64,000 nucleotides of DNA from Cryptomeria japonica (Eukaryota; Streptophyta; Pinopsida; Cupressales; Cupressaceae). The translations under genes were made by a program, and so were the position numbers. Below, one piece after another: positions 33,058-43,742 of this stretch; the stretch's first letter is position 1, and each line of letters starts with the position of its first letter. The notes under the pieces are model-generated. The model searched no databases, was not told where the DNA came from, and saw only the letters and a program-made list of their open reading frames with translations. The stretch is taken from positions 628,781,240 to 628,845,239 of the forward strand of contig NC_081415.1 in assembly GCF_030272615.1 (NCBI RefSeq). The letters run 5' to 3'.

Positions 33058-33251
33058 ACCATATCCATCCACCATTTCATCATCCACTGAAGTCACACAA
33101 TACCAATCCATGCCATCTCTATCTAATTAAAACAACCTCCCAAGGGCTATCCATCGTACAAATCCAATCTAATTCATGTCATGATTCAAAGGATGTCATT
33201 CAAAATCCTTCTTCATCAAGCCAAAATGTTGAAACATTCCCACAATATCCC

Positions 33252-33773
33252 ATGCGTTTCCAAAATCCTTCCCCGTGTCAAGAGGATGATCTAAAATCAG
33301 AAGAAATGAGTCCTGAAACAAATAAAGATCAAGAACAACCACTTCCATCCTACCCAATTTTTGATCAAGATCCCACCGACCAAGAATCTTATGATGATCC
33401 CCTCACTCTTTTCTATTCCATTCATAATCAAACCCTTCCATCTCAAGAACAAAGTGTGATTTCAAGTCCCATCCAACATCCACCTCCTAAGCAAGATCAA
33501 GACATACCTTCCATCCTCCCTAATAATCCCTTTACAAACCAAGATCAAAGCATACCTTTACCTTCATGTCTTAAACAAGATCCCATTATTTCTCCAAATC
33601 TTGATCAAGGTCCCTCCATCCCTTCATCTCCATGTCATAATCCTCCATGTTCTTCACAAGATTCCCTCTCAAACAAACTTGCCATTTCTCCTAGTCTCTC
33701 TCATGATTCCTCTACACAAGTTGTTCATGAATCCCTTATCAATGAAATCACCAATCCAAATCATACTACATAG
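33252..33773 (+). CDS. G2 ORFb: Pro/Ser/Gln-rich 173-aa frame, unknown function
   Basis: The frame from ATG 33252 to TAG 33771-33773 is disordered and low complexity: QDPTDQESYDD, QEQSVISSPIQHPPPKQDQD, SPSLSHDSSTQVVHES. Repeats of the form (N)QDQ(S/D)IP occur. It lies 200 bp after ORFa in another frame and the two may be one decayed reading frame. The overlapping frame at 33601-33957 is a shadow. No homology to Gag or Pol is visible. Confidence 0.4.
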   Translation: MRFQNPSPCQEDDLKSEEMSPETNKDQEQPLPSYPIFDQDPTDQESYDDPLTLFYSIHNQTLPSQEQSVISSPIQHPPPKQDQDIPSILPNNPFTNQDQSIPLPSCLKQDPIISPNLDQGPSIPSSPCHNPPCSSQDSLSNKLAISPSLSHDSSTQVVHESLINEITNPNHTT

Positions 33774-34185
33774 GAAAAACTTGTCAACAATTGTTTTATC
33801 ATCTTGTTCAAGCACAATCGTAACACCAGTTAATGAGATCAACACCCGATTGACTTCAACATCCTCTTCAAGTGCATCAATAAAAATAGACATAACACCT
33901 GCTCATGTCATAACTTCGAAACCAATTTGCCTCATAAACCTACACTTGATAGACTAGGGGTAAGAGAACCTACCATGATTGAATTTCATTGAAAATCATA
34001 AGGCTATACCTGAATTCATGGGTTCCATAGCTAGATTTCCTTACGATAATCCACAAAATTAAAAAACTACAAAAATCAACATTGGATATTTTGAATGTGT
34101 ACACTTAGCTGAGTCCTTATATCTTATTGGAAAACACATCTTTATTTGACTCTTCAAATAAAGACCAATGAACTACCTACACAAA
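33774..34185 (+). other. G2-specific sequence without recognizable gene
   Basis: This is the remainder of the block that replaces gag-pol. Short open stretches occur but no motif was recognized. It ends at ATTATACCTAAAGG, where homology to the end of integrase in G3 begins. Confidence 0.5.
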
Positions 34186-34517
34186 TATTATACCTAAAGG
34201 TTGGGTTATTTTAGGTTTTACTTTCTGCATTGCATATCATTTTATTCAAAGCACTGCATTGCATACAGTTTCTTTCCAAGCACCATCATATTTAGAAGTC
34301 ACATTTGCAAAAGTTTTTGCATTAGCATATAGCAGCATCAATAAAACAAGGCAACTGTTCAAGTTTATCATTCATTTGCATTCAAGAGAATAAAGGGTCA
34401 TCTCCTTTCTTAGATATTCAGACATGAATTCTTTGAGATTCTAAGGTCATTCATTCTCAACATTACCCTATGATGACACTTTACTTATGGTTGGGTAGCA
34501 ATTTCACTATTTGAGAC

Positions 34518-34754
34518 TTGTTAACCCACAATCTATCAATTGCTATATCTCACATATTAAGAAGATCTCTAATTCACTCTAGATACCTATTTGATCATAT
34601 GACTAGTGAAATATCTAAAATTATACTTCAGCGCCGCTGTAATTGTCACACCCAAGTAGGTTTCATTACTTACAAGTCAAGGCAAGAAAATAAAAAGAAA
34701 AAGAGCTATGCCAAATATACATCTCAAGGCAAAAGAGAAAAGGTATATAACTGA
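34518..34754 (+). CDS. Small post-pol ORF, 78 aa, conserved in G3
   Basis: A basic 78-residue frame (SIAISHILRRSLIHSR, CNCHTQVGFITY, RQENKKKKSYAKY) is present at the same place and length in G3 (39770-40006, minus), with 65 of 78 residues identical by eye. It may be a small accessory ORF or simply shared DNA of recent common origin. No domain is recognized. Confidence 0.35.
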   Translation: MLTHNLSIAISHILRRSLIHSRYLFDHMTSEISKIILQRRCNCHTQVGFITYKSRQENKKKKSYAKYTSQGKREKVYN

Positions 34755-35339
34755 AATATCACGCATACAAATACGATAAAAAGCTTGACTAAGGGAACAT
34801 GCAAGTAACTCCATCAGGGCTATGAATGCCTACTAGCAATGGAGCAATATTTGAGAAATTATAGTCTATAACCTCGTCGGAGTTCTCAAGGCTTGCTGGC
34901 AGTGAGGCTCTATTCAAGATGCTTTTAAAGTTAGAAAAATCATGTACCTATTCATATAGGATGCTAAGGATCTTTAGTGAACACAAGAGCGGGAATTAAC
35001 GCATTTGCACACACATGGGCAAAAGAAGATCAAAGTTTCAAGAACCAATGGGGAATTTTTCCGCATCTCCATTTGTAAATCCTAGTCACTAAGTGTGTTG
35101 AGATGAATGTTCCGAAGGGCCTTAGAGATCGATTGACCGCTTATCTATGAGATGTTTTGCACCTCCATTTCTATTGGTGTATTACCAATGCAAAAACAAA
35201 GACAATCAACCTTGTTCGAATAGGAAATGCATCTTCATCCTACATATTGCATTCACATAGGTCATGTCCAAAATTCATTTGTCTCCACATACATTCTACA
35301 GATCATCATCTCATATAGGTCTGCACACTGGGGGCATAA

Positions 35340-35640
35340 CTGAAAAAATCCAAAAAATCAGATAAAGTCCTGAAAAAAATCCAAAAAATAATATAAAGTC
35401 CTGAAAAAATCCAAAAAATCGTATAAAGCCCTAAAAAAATCCTAAAAAATCATATAACGTCCTTCAAAAATATCCAAAAATAGTGAAAAACTCAAAATAT
35501 CCAAAAAAATCCAAAAATCCAAAAACATTCAAATACGATCTTGAAAAAATCAACCAAAAACATTCAAATATCGATCTACATAATCCAAAAACATCAAAAA
35601 AGATCTTAGAAAAGAACTAAAACTTAAAAATCAATCAATC
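35340..35640 (+). repeat. A-rich tandem repeat, about 30-33 bp period
   Basis: Units such as CTGAAAAAATCCAAAAAATC followed by NNATAAAGTC recur, then shorter AAAAATCC units. The G3 counterpart is about 38870-39185 on the opposite strand. Confidence 0.85.
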
Positions 35641-36592
35641 AGAAAATCTTGCAATAAAATGTCTTGTGAGAAACAAATACCCTAGCAGATATCTAGCAAA
35701 CACTTCGCACGAAGTTAACAAAGGATATGACTATCCAGTCAAACATCTGCAATCAACTGATCAAACTGTCTTATCAATCGTATCATATCCATATCAACAT
35801 GATCATTATCTTGTCTTAAATAGAAGAGGATACACTCGAAATTAGATAGGTCACTCTTAAACACGGTCCGCAGCTTTCTGAGATCAGACATTATTAACCA
35901 TCACATCAAGCAACTGAGAATGAAGGCACAAGGTCAGTATAGCTATTGAATTTTGTCCGAGTCAGTCTTTATCTTTTATCATTTGGCGACAACTATTGTT
36001 CCTATGCTACTCAGGGATGTCCAGAAGTGACTAGAGGAGCCATGATGGGCATTATCTTTTTCTTTGTTTGTTGCTTGTCTGCTACGTGTTTGTTTCTTCA
36101 ACGAGATATCTTTGCATCTTGGTTCCTTATACCCTGATGTGCTAAGATTCATTGTTCAATAATAAGGCTCAATGATGAATATATATTGATGCAATAAAAT
36201 ATGTGACACTAGTTCGTGATTCATTCAATTTCATTCTCATATTATTTGCTTCTTGCTAGTTTGTTGATTCTTTTCTCATCATCTCTTTCTCAATCATTTT
36301 CAATCATCTTCAATTGCTTCTTATTCTCATCTAACATTATTCTATTTCATTATAAGGTTCATTCTCTCATATTCTATCTCAATATCATCTTCACATCACC
36401 TATCTCTATCTCTAATCAACTAACCATTCTTCTATCTTTCATCTCACATTCTTCTTTTTTTGAGAGATCATTCATGTCTTTAATGCACAAACAATCTCTC
36501 GAGGGGGCATTACACCCTAAGTATCACTGAGGCATATTGGAGCAGGAAATTTTTTGTTTTCTTTGAAACAACGTCATTTCGACATTGTCTCA

Positions 36593-36604
36593 AAGAGGGG
36601 AAAA
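36593..36604 (+). promoter_or_regulatory. G2 polypurine tract
   Basis: AAAGAGGGGAAAA precedes TGTAGACACC at 36605. G1 has the same tract as AAAGAGGGGCAAA. Confidence 0.85.
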
Positions 36605-37882
36605 TGTAGACACCTAAAAATGTCTCATTGATCATGTACTAATTATTCCTCTAATTGATTAAATAATTCTTTAATTATTTAATTAATTTAATTAATCTAT
36701 TTCTTCTAATTTCATATTTCCTCATCATCTTATTAATTATTCTATTTTCCTATTCTATCATCATTTAATCATTTTCTAAATATTAATTAAATATTTATTA
36801 TTTAATTAATTCTAATTAATTCCCCAATTTAAATAATCTTTATTATTTAAATAAATTGCTAATTATTTAATTCTATCTCTAATCATCATTCAATCATTAA
36901 CCCTCTTCTAAATATTAATTAAATATTTTTATTTAATTAATTATGATTTAATCCTTTAAATTAAATAATCTATTATTTAATTAAAGTCCATTTCTAAATA
37001 GTTAAATAGATTCTTTAAATTATTTAATTAACTAATTAATTCTTCCATTTTCAAATCCCCAAATTCTAATTTCATTTAATTTCATATTCTTCTAATTTCT
37101 TCCAAATTCAATCACATGTGCATGATTTCAAAAATCAAATTGAAAATCAAAGTCAAGTTCTAAATATATTCAAATACTAAATTGAATTAATAAATTCAAT
37201 ATTTGAATTAAAATCTCATGCAAAGATTAAATTGAAAATCTAAATCTAAATGCAAGCACATGTTAAATTAATTAATTAATTAAATCATTTATCTCTCCAA
37301 TCTCTATTCCATCTTTTAGTTAGCTTTTTCTAAATTAAGCTTTCTTTGTCATCCTCTTTATTTCCTCCAATCATTCTTTTTCTTCCATCAATCAGCTTTT
37401 TCTCAATCAGTTAACTCAATTAATCTATTCAATCTATTGAGTTTCACTCCTACAATCAGCAGTTCAACTATCAATTTTCATTTGATCTCACCTGAGTTCC
37501 ACCTCTTGATCAATTTGTTCCACCTTTCAATCAATCTCATCCAAAAATCTATAAATTGAGCATTCAATCTCCATTTTCAATCCTCCTCAATCTTGGACGA
37601 TTTTTTTCAATAATCACAAACTTTGAATCTTTGTATCACTTGCAGGTTACCAACGCAATATCTGAGAGCCATCATACCACGAAGAGGAGAAGAGAAATGA
37701 AAGTTCTATGCAGTCACGAAATAGGGAGTTTTTATTGATTGAAATTATAATTCCTATTTTGCTTGGTTGTATCATTCCATTATTAGTTTGTTAAATTCTT
37801 TGATTAGAAGGGATTCATGATTTCTATTTTTGCTTCTAATTGATTACTTGTTTTTGAATAAGATGAATTTTACATGTGCACA
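36605..37882 (+). repeat. G2 3' LTR (1,278 bp)
   Basis: It runs TGTAGACACC to ACATGTGCACA and is complete. It pairs with 28410-29691. Its last ~310 bp are followed after a short spacer by an inverted copy (37913-38215). Confidence 0.9.
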
Positions 37883-37912
37883 TTTAAATAAGAAGCAAAA
37901 ACGGAAATCACA
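37883..37912. other. 30-bp filler between two inverted LTR ends
   Basis: The text TTTAAATAAG then GAAGCAAAAACGGAAATCAC closely resembles LTR-internal sequence at about 37950-37970 (GAAGCAAAAAGGGAAATCAC), as expected for templated filler at a repaired double-strand break. Confidence 0.6.
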
Positions 37913-38215
37913 AAGTGCATGTAAAATTCATCTTATTCAAAAACAAGAAATCAATTAGAAGCAAAAAGGGAAATCACGAATCCCATCTAATCAAAGAGTT
38001 TAACAAACTAACAATGGAATGACACAACCAAGCAAAATAGGAATTATAATTTCAATCAATAAAAACTCCCTATTTCGTGACTGCGTAGAACTTCCATTGC
38101 TCTTCTCCTCTTCATGGTATGATGGCTCTCAGATATTGCACTGGTAACCTACAAGTGACACAAAGATTCAAAGTTCGTGATTCAAAATAAATTATCCAAG
38201 ATTGAGGAGTATTGA
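37913..38215 (-). repeat. 3' end of the G3 3' LTR, inverted relative to G2
   Basis: On the minus strand it carries the last ~300 bp of the Tat LTR and ends GAATTTTACATGCAC. At about 38215 it is joined to the G3 interior at a shared TCAATC, so about 950 bp of LTR and ~350 bp of interior including the PPT are deleted. With 37570-37882 it forms a large inverted repeat. Confidence 0.85.
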
Positions 38216-40315
38216 AAATAGAGATTGAGAAAGAGATGGTGAGAAAAGAATCAGCAAACTAGCAAGAAGAAAATGAGATGAGAATGAAATTGAATGAATC
38301 ACGAACCTGTGTCACATTTTTTATTGCATCAATATATATTCATCATTGAGCCTTATTATTGAAGAAAGAAGCTTAGCACATCAGGGTATAAGGAACCAAG
38401 ATGCAAAGATATCTCATTGAAGAAACAAACACATAGCAGACAAGCAACAAACAAAGAAAAAGATAATGCCCATCATGTCTCCTCTAGTTACTTGTGGAAA
38501 TCCCTGAGTAGCATAGGAACAATATTTGTCACAATATGATAAAAGATAAAGATTGACCCGGACAAAATTCAGCAGCTATACTGACCTTGTGCCTTTGTTC
38601 TCAGTTGCTTGATGTGATGGTTAATAATGTCTGATCTTAGAAAGTTGCGGACCTCATTTAAGACTGACCTGTCTGATTTCGAGTGTATCCTCTTCTGTTT
38701 AAGACAAGATAATGATCACATTGATATGGATATGATACGATTGATAAGACAGTTTGATCAATTGATTGCAGATGTTTGACTGGATAGTAGTATCCTTTGT
38801 TAACTTCGTGCGAAGTGTTTGCTGGATATCTACTAGGGTATTTGTTTCTCACAAGACATTTTAATGCAAGTTTTTTTGATTAATTGATTTTTCGATTTTT
38901 AGTTCTTTTCTAAGATCTTTTTTGATGTTTTTGGATCATGTAGATCGATATTTGAATTTTTTTGGTTGATTTTTTCAGGATCGTATTTGAATGTTTTTGG
39001 ATTTTGTGGTTTTCAAATTTTTTGGATATTTTGAGTTTTTCACTATTTTGGATATTTCTGAAGGACGTTATATGATTTTTAGGATTTTTTCAGGACTTTA
39101 TACGATTTTTTGGATTTTTTCAAGACTTTATATTATTTTTTGGATTTTTTTCAGGACTTTATCTAATTTTTAGGATTTTTTCAGTTATGCCCCCAATGTG
39201 TAGACCTATATGAGATGATAATCTGTAGAATGTATGTGGAGACAAATGAATTTTGGACATGACCTATGTGAATGCAATATGCAAGATGAAGATGCATTTC
39301 CTATTCTAACAAGGTTGACTGTCTTTGTTTTTGCATTGGTAATGCACCAATAGAAATGGAGGTGCAAAACATCTCATAGATAAGTAGTCAATCGATCTCT
39401 AAGGCCCTTCAGAACATTCATCTCAACACACTTAGTGACTAGGATTTACAAATGGAGACGTGGAAAACTTTCCCATTGGTTCTTGAAACTTTGATCTTCT
39501 ATTGCCCATGTGTGTGCAAATGTGTTAATTCTTGCTCTTGTGTTCACTAAAGATCCTTAGCATCCTATATGACTAGCTACATGGTTTTTCTAACTTCAAA
39601 AGCATCCTGAATAGAGCCTCACTGCCAGGAAGCCTTCAGAGCTCTGATGAGGTTATAGATTGTGATTTCTCAAATATTTCTCCATTTCTAGTAGGCGTTC
39701 ATAGCCCTGATGGAGTTACTTGCATGTTCCCTTAGTCAAGCTTTTTGTCGCACTTGTATGCATGATATTTTAGTTATATATCATTGCTCTTTTGCCTTGA
39801 GATGGATATTTGGCATAGCTCTTTTTCTTTTTATTTTCTTTCCTTGAATTGTAAGTAATGAAACCTACTTGGGTGTGACAATTACAGTGGTGCTGAAGTA
39901 GAATTTTAGATATTTCACTAGTCATATGATCAACTAGGTGTCTAGAATGAATTAGAGATCTTCTTAATGTGTGAGATATAGCAATTGATGGATTGTGGGT
40001 TAACAAGTCTCAAATAGTGAAATTGCTACCCAACCATAAGTAAAGCGTTGTCATAGGGTAATGTTGAGATTGAATGACCTTAGAATCTCAAAGACTTCAT
40101 GTCTGAATATCTAAGAAAGGATATGACCCTTGTTTTCCATAGATGCAAATAGATGATAAACTTGGACAATTGCCTTGTTTTATTTATGCTTCTATATGAA
40201 AATATGGAAAGTTTAAGAATGCGATGCATTTAAAAAAAAAAAAAGAAACTATAGGTGATGTAGTGCTTTAAATGATATGATATGCAATGCGGAAAGTAAA
40301 ACCTAAACTACATAG
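38216..40315 (-). mobile_element. G3 post-pol 3' region
   Basis: Non-coding for any pol domain. It matches G2 34186-36260 in inverse orientation, includes a tandem A/T-rich array (38870-39185) and the 78-aa frame at 39770-40006. A run of 13 A is at about 40231. Confidence 0.8.
39770..40006 (-). CDS. Small post-pol ORF, 78 aa, counterpart of the one in G2
   Basis: Same length and position as 34518-34754; residues such as CNCHTQVGFITY and ENKKKKSYAKY are kept. The 13 differences by eye are spread evenly, so selection is not shown. Unknown function. Confidence 0.35.
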   Translation of the reverse strand: MLTHNPSIAISHTLRRSLIHSRHLVDHMTSEISKILLQHHCNCHTQVGFITYNSRKENKKKKSYAKYPSQGKRAMIYN

Positions 40316-41543
40316 CCCTTAGGTATAATATCGCTTAAGGTGCATGTTGTTCATAGGGTCAAAGATTGGATCTCCCTCCATGGTAGTCAAATTATAGGCT
40401 CCATTTCCTATGACCCTTGTTATAATGAAAGGACCTAGCCAGTTAGGTTCGAATTTCCCTGGCCTTTCTCGTTCCACTAGGTTCCTTTGATTCTCTTTAA
40501 GTACTAGATCTCCCACTTGAAAAGTTCATGGGTGGACTCTTTTATTATAACTTCATCTCAGTCTATTTTGATATCCTTGTAAAAGATTGAACATTGTTTG
40601 TCATTTTTCATCAAGGGTCTCGAGTTCTTGCAACCTTGCTACCCTGTAGTCTTCTTCTGATATAATGTTCCGTAAGGATACTCTTAGAGATGGTATTTCT
40701 ATTTCAATGGGGAGTATTGCTTCTTTACCATAGACCAAAGAATATGGTGTTGCTCCTATAGGTGTGCATACTCCTATTCCATAAGCCTAGAGAGCGGGAT
40801 TTAACTGGAGATGCCAGTCCCGTCTTGTGTTAGTGACTACTTTCTTAAGAATTTTCAATATTGTTTTATTTGTAGCCTCTACTTGTTTATTACTTTGTGG
40901 ATAATATGGCATGGCAAATCTCTGTTGTATGTGAATTTTGTCACACAATTCTTTCACTTCTTGGTTTTTAAATGGACGCCCATTATCTATAACAAAGCAC
41001 ATTGGAACTCCATATCTACATATAATGTAGTTGATCATGAATTTTGCTATCTGCTTTCTAGTAATGTATGTTAAAGGAATTGCCTCAGCCCATTTGGTAA
41101 ACTATTTAGTGGTTGTCAAGATAAACTTGTGCCCATTGGAGGAAGTAGGGTTGATTTTACCCACTAGATCTAATCCCCATTGTGAAAATGGCCACGGTGA
41201 TGTGATGGGTTCAAGATCTTGTGCTGGTGCATGAATAAGGTCTCCATGCATTTGGCATTGTTTATACTTCTGTACATACTTGTAAGCATCTTTTTCCATG
41301 GTTGGCTAGTAATACCCTATTCTTAGCAATTTCTTTGACAATGGCAGACCGCTTTGGTGAGCCCCACAGATTCCATCATGGACTTCTTTTAAAGAAAGGT
41401 GTGTTTCATTCTCATCCAGACATTGGAGAAGAGTTCCATCGAAACCCTTTCTATACAAATTATTAGCTATAATGGTGTACCTAGATGCTTGACGAATAAA
41501 TGTCTTCTTTTAATTCCTGGACAGATCCGGTGACATGTATTGG
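40316..41543 (-). pseudogene. G3 integrase
   Basis: The N-terminal zinc-binding region starts near 41500 (LYRKGFDGTLLQC, VHDGICGAHQSG, then KYKQCQMHG, where one Cys of C-x2-C is missing). The catalytic core is in 41299-40787: WGLDLVGKI, CFVIDNGRPF and KQVEATNKT keep Asp, Asp and Glu. The C-terminus at 40516-40316 has MGDLVLKEN, NWLGPFIITRVIGNGAY and ends RYYT at the stop. Stops interrupt at a YYWPTM Trp (TGG to TAG) and elsewhere. The Tat affinity comes from this C-terminal form and the absence of a chromodomain. Separated from RNase H by the solo LTR at 41549-43150. Confidence 0.85.
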
Positions 41544-41548
41544 GTGTG

Positions 41549-43150
41549 TGATGCAGAGATAGGAGAATCTAATACAAATTTGCAAATAAAAGGTGTATTT
41601 TGGACCCAAACCCCTTACACTCCTCAGGTGTCTCAAATGCACTCAATGCCTCAATAGGCTCAAAACCTAACACCACCTAAACTAGGTGTGTCTCCTACCT
41701 CCACATACTTCAAAGGACCTCAAAAAACATGATTCAAAGGTTTTCTAAACCCCTAAGCCTCTAGCTTCAACACAATCTCAATACATTTAATCAACCAAGC
41801 ATCTAGCCCTTCAAATCGGGTAATTTCCCTTTAACTGAAAACTTTTCCAAAAAACTTGCCCAAAAAATTACATATTTAGACACCCATTTGGATATTACAT
41901 AACATGTCAGAAAACTGATATAGGTTGTTTTGGATGGACCCTTTGCTGTCCTCAAATGTGCCCCTTTTTAGCCTTAAAAACCACCCACTTTACAAAGGAA
42001 GTACCAACAAAAATTAACACTAGGTTACAAAACTTTGTACAGTATTCAATCAGGTTCCCAAACCAAGGTTTTTCTAGGTTTTATGGCTTGATTCAACTTC
42101 TAAGTGTCCAAACTCTAAAACCCTCCTTAAATCACCCTCTAAACTAGGGCTTGCTCAAAATCACGCCTCCAATCACTTCTCTGATCAAATGAAGGTTGTT
42201 TCACCATTAAATTGGTGTCCTTTATTGATTCCAATCATAAAAGATAGCCCTCCAATGGCTACTTTAGTGGCTGCTACACTCTAGCCACCATCCCCATACT
42301 CCAATCAACCAACAAATTCACCATTTGTGAGTGATCACTCTGCAAAACCACTTCAATCCTGCACTTTCATGTTAGTTTGATATGATACAACATTATTTTC
42401 CATCCCCAAGTCACAGTAAGCACATAAAGGGGATGGATTACATATTCATACTTGAGAAAACAAGGAAAATCAGACTTTTAAAATAGGACAGTCAATATAA
42501 ATCCTTAGATCAGATTAAAATTGATATAAAATGCTTCAGATCATGCACATTAAATTCCTATCAACCTTCTTCAATGATTAGAACTCAAGGATCATCAAAG
42601 GAATGCAAGTTTTTCAAGGAAAATCAAGTTTATTGCATTAAAACTGTCTCAGTCCGCACAACAACACCTCCAGTCCGTACCATCAGTACTTTTCTCTCTT
42701 TTTTCCATCATAAATGATGAATACAACTTCCCCAACCAACCCAAGGTGGTTGGAGGGGTTTACAAATTCATTAAGACTTAAAAACTCAATTTCCCTCCAA
42801 AATGCTACTAAACGTTGGAATACAAAGATTTGAATTTTCCAACTTTATTTAATACATTCTATTTGCTAAAATCATTCCAAATCAATGGAATTTTATTTCA
42901 TATACCTAAATAACCCTACCAAAGACCCTACTAACCATTCTAGACCCTTGAAACACTATTGGCCTACTTGACACCATATTTTGTCTTAGGTCCCTTATCA
43001 GTACTTATTACATTTAAATCAAATTGAGCATTACATAGAGCCATTATTGGCTTCAAAACATTCCAATTCACTTTCAAGGATGCTCTGGGGTCTTTGTTCA
43101 TGTTTATAATCTGCTTGGTCTCAGGTGGACTCTTGGATGCTCCTGCATCA
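41549..43150 (-). mobile_element. Solo LTR (1,602 bp) inside G3, target-site duplication GTGTG
   Basis: The insert has inverted termini TGATGCAG...CTGCATCA and is flanked by GTGTG at 41544-41548 and 43151-43155. It holds no pol domain. Read on the minus strand, its start TGATGCAGGAGCATCC resembles the start of the G0 chromovirus LTR (TGGTGCAGAGGCACC), so it is probably a chromovirus-type solo LTR; the orientation rests on this resemblance. The 64-aa frame at 42964-43158 crosses its edge and is chance. Confidence 0.85.
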
Positions 43151-43155
43151 GTGTG

Positions 43156-43703
43156 CAAATATGCAGATATTTCATTATACCAAGGTGATTATAGACCATG
43201 ATTGTACATACATAGTTTGATAAGGGAGTCTCATATGCAGGTAGCATTAACTATTCTATGATAAACTCAAATTGAATTTCGTTAGTAGGGATATTCAGAA
43301 GAGATCCTATGGTTGCCATTACATCCACTACCATGTTTTGTATTCTTGGGATTTGTTCGAAGGTAATTTTGCTGAAGTGATCCTTGTAATCTTCAACTAA
43401 CTTCTTATAAGGCATGGGTTTGTCATCCTTCAGGTTGTAATCAACATTAACCTAGTTTACAATCAACTGTGAATCACCATAGACCTGTAACTCTTATATT
43501 TTCCATTGTACAGCTGTACGAAGCCCTATGAGGAGAGCTTCATATTCAACCATATTGTTGGTGCATGGTAAATTGATCCTAAATGACTTAGGTATAACAT
43601 CCCCTTGAGGAGGAATGAAGAGAATGCCTGCTCCAAATCCGTGACTTGTATATGACCCATTAAAGTATAATTTCCACATTACTAAGGTAGTTAATGTAAA
43701 CAC
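43156..43703 (-). pseudogene. G3 second RNase H region and spacer to integrase
   Basis: The frame 43703-43494 reads WKLYFNGSYTSHGFGAGILF and NNMVEYEALLIGLRTAVQ, the archaeal-type RNase H of Tat elements; family members have FDGS, here Asn replaces the first catalytic Asp. Downstream text (YGDSQLIVNQV-like, DYKDHFSKITFEQIPR) continues to the solo LTR with stops. A second RNase H between RT-RNase H and integrase is a known Tat hallmark. Confidence 0.75.
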
Positions 43704-43742
43704 GAATTTATCTCAAAAGTCTATCAGCAATGGATGACTGTC

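Larger units (their letters stand above)
34186..36592 (+). mobile_element. G2 post-pol 3' region
   Basis: It matches 38216-40330 of G3 in inverse orientation over about 2 kb, and its last part (36257-36600) matches G1. It contains the 78-aa frame at 34518-34754 and an A-rich tandem array at 35340-35640. The uninterrupted target of element A is at 36401-36414. Confidence 0.8.
28410..37882 (+). mobile_element. Non-autonomous Tat-type Gypsy element G2 (about 9.5 kb)
   Basis: Order: 5' LTR lacking its first ~10 bases, PBS, repeat-rich leader, Q/N/P-rich frames, 3' region, PPT, 3' LTR. Leader and 3' region match G3 (62349-64000 and 38216-40330, opposite strand), but the gag-pol of G3 is absent. 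Homology to G3 is lost after the CCTCATATACGTCTA text near 32210 and resumes at ATATTATACCTAA (about 34183), which in G3 is the last codons and stop of integrase. No Gag or Pol motif is seen between. Confidence 0.85.

Noticed and set aside
33601-33957. 118-aa plus-strand ORF
   Set aside because: Out-of-frame overlap of ORFb; composition matches a shadow of its Pro/Ser codons.
42964-43158. 64-aa minus-strand ORF
   Set aside because: Crosses the edge of the solo LTR and its target-site duplication, so it cannot be an ancestral gene.
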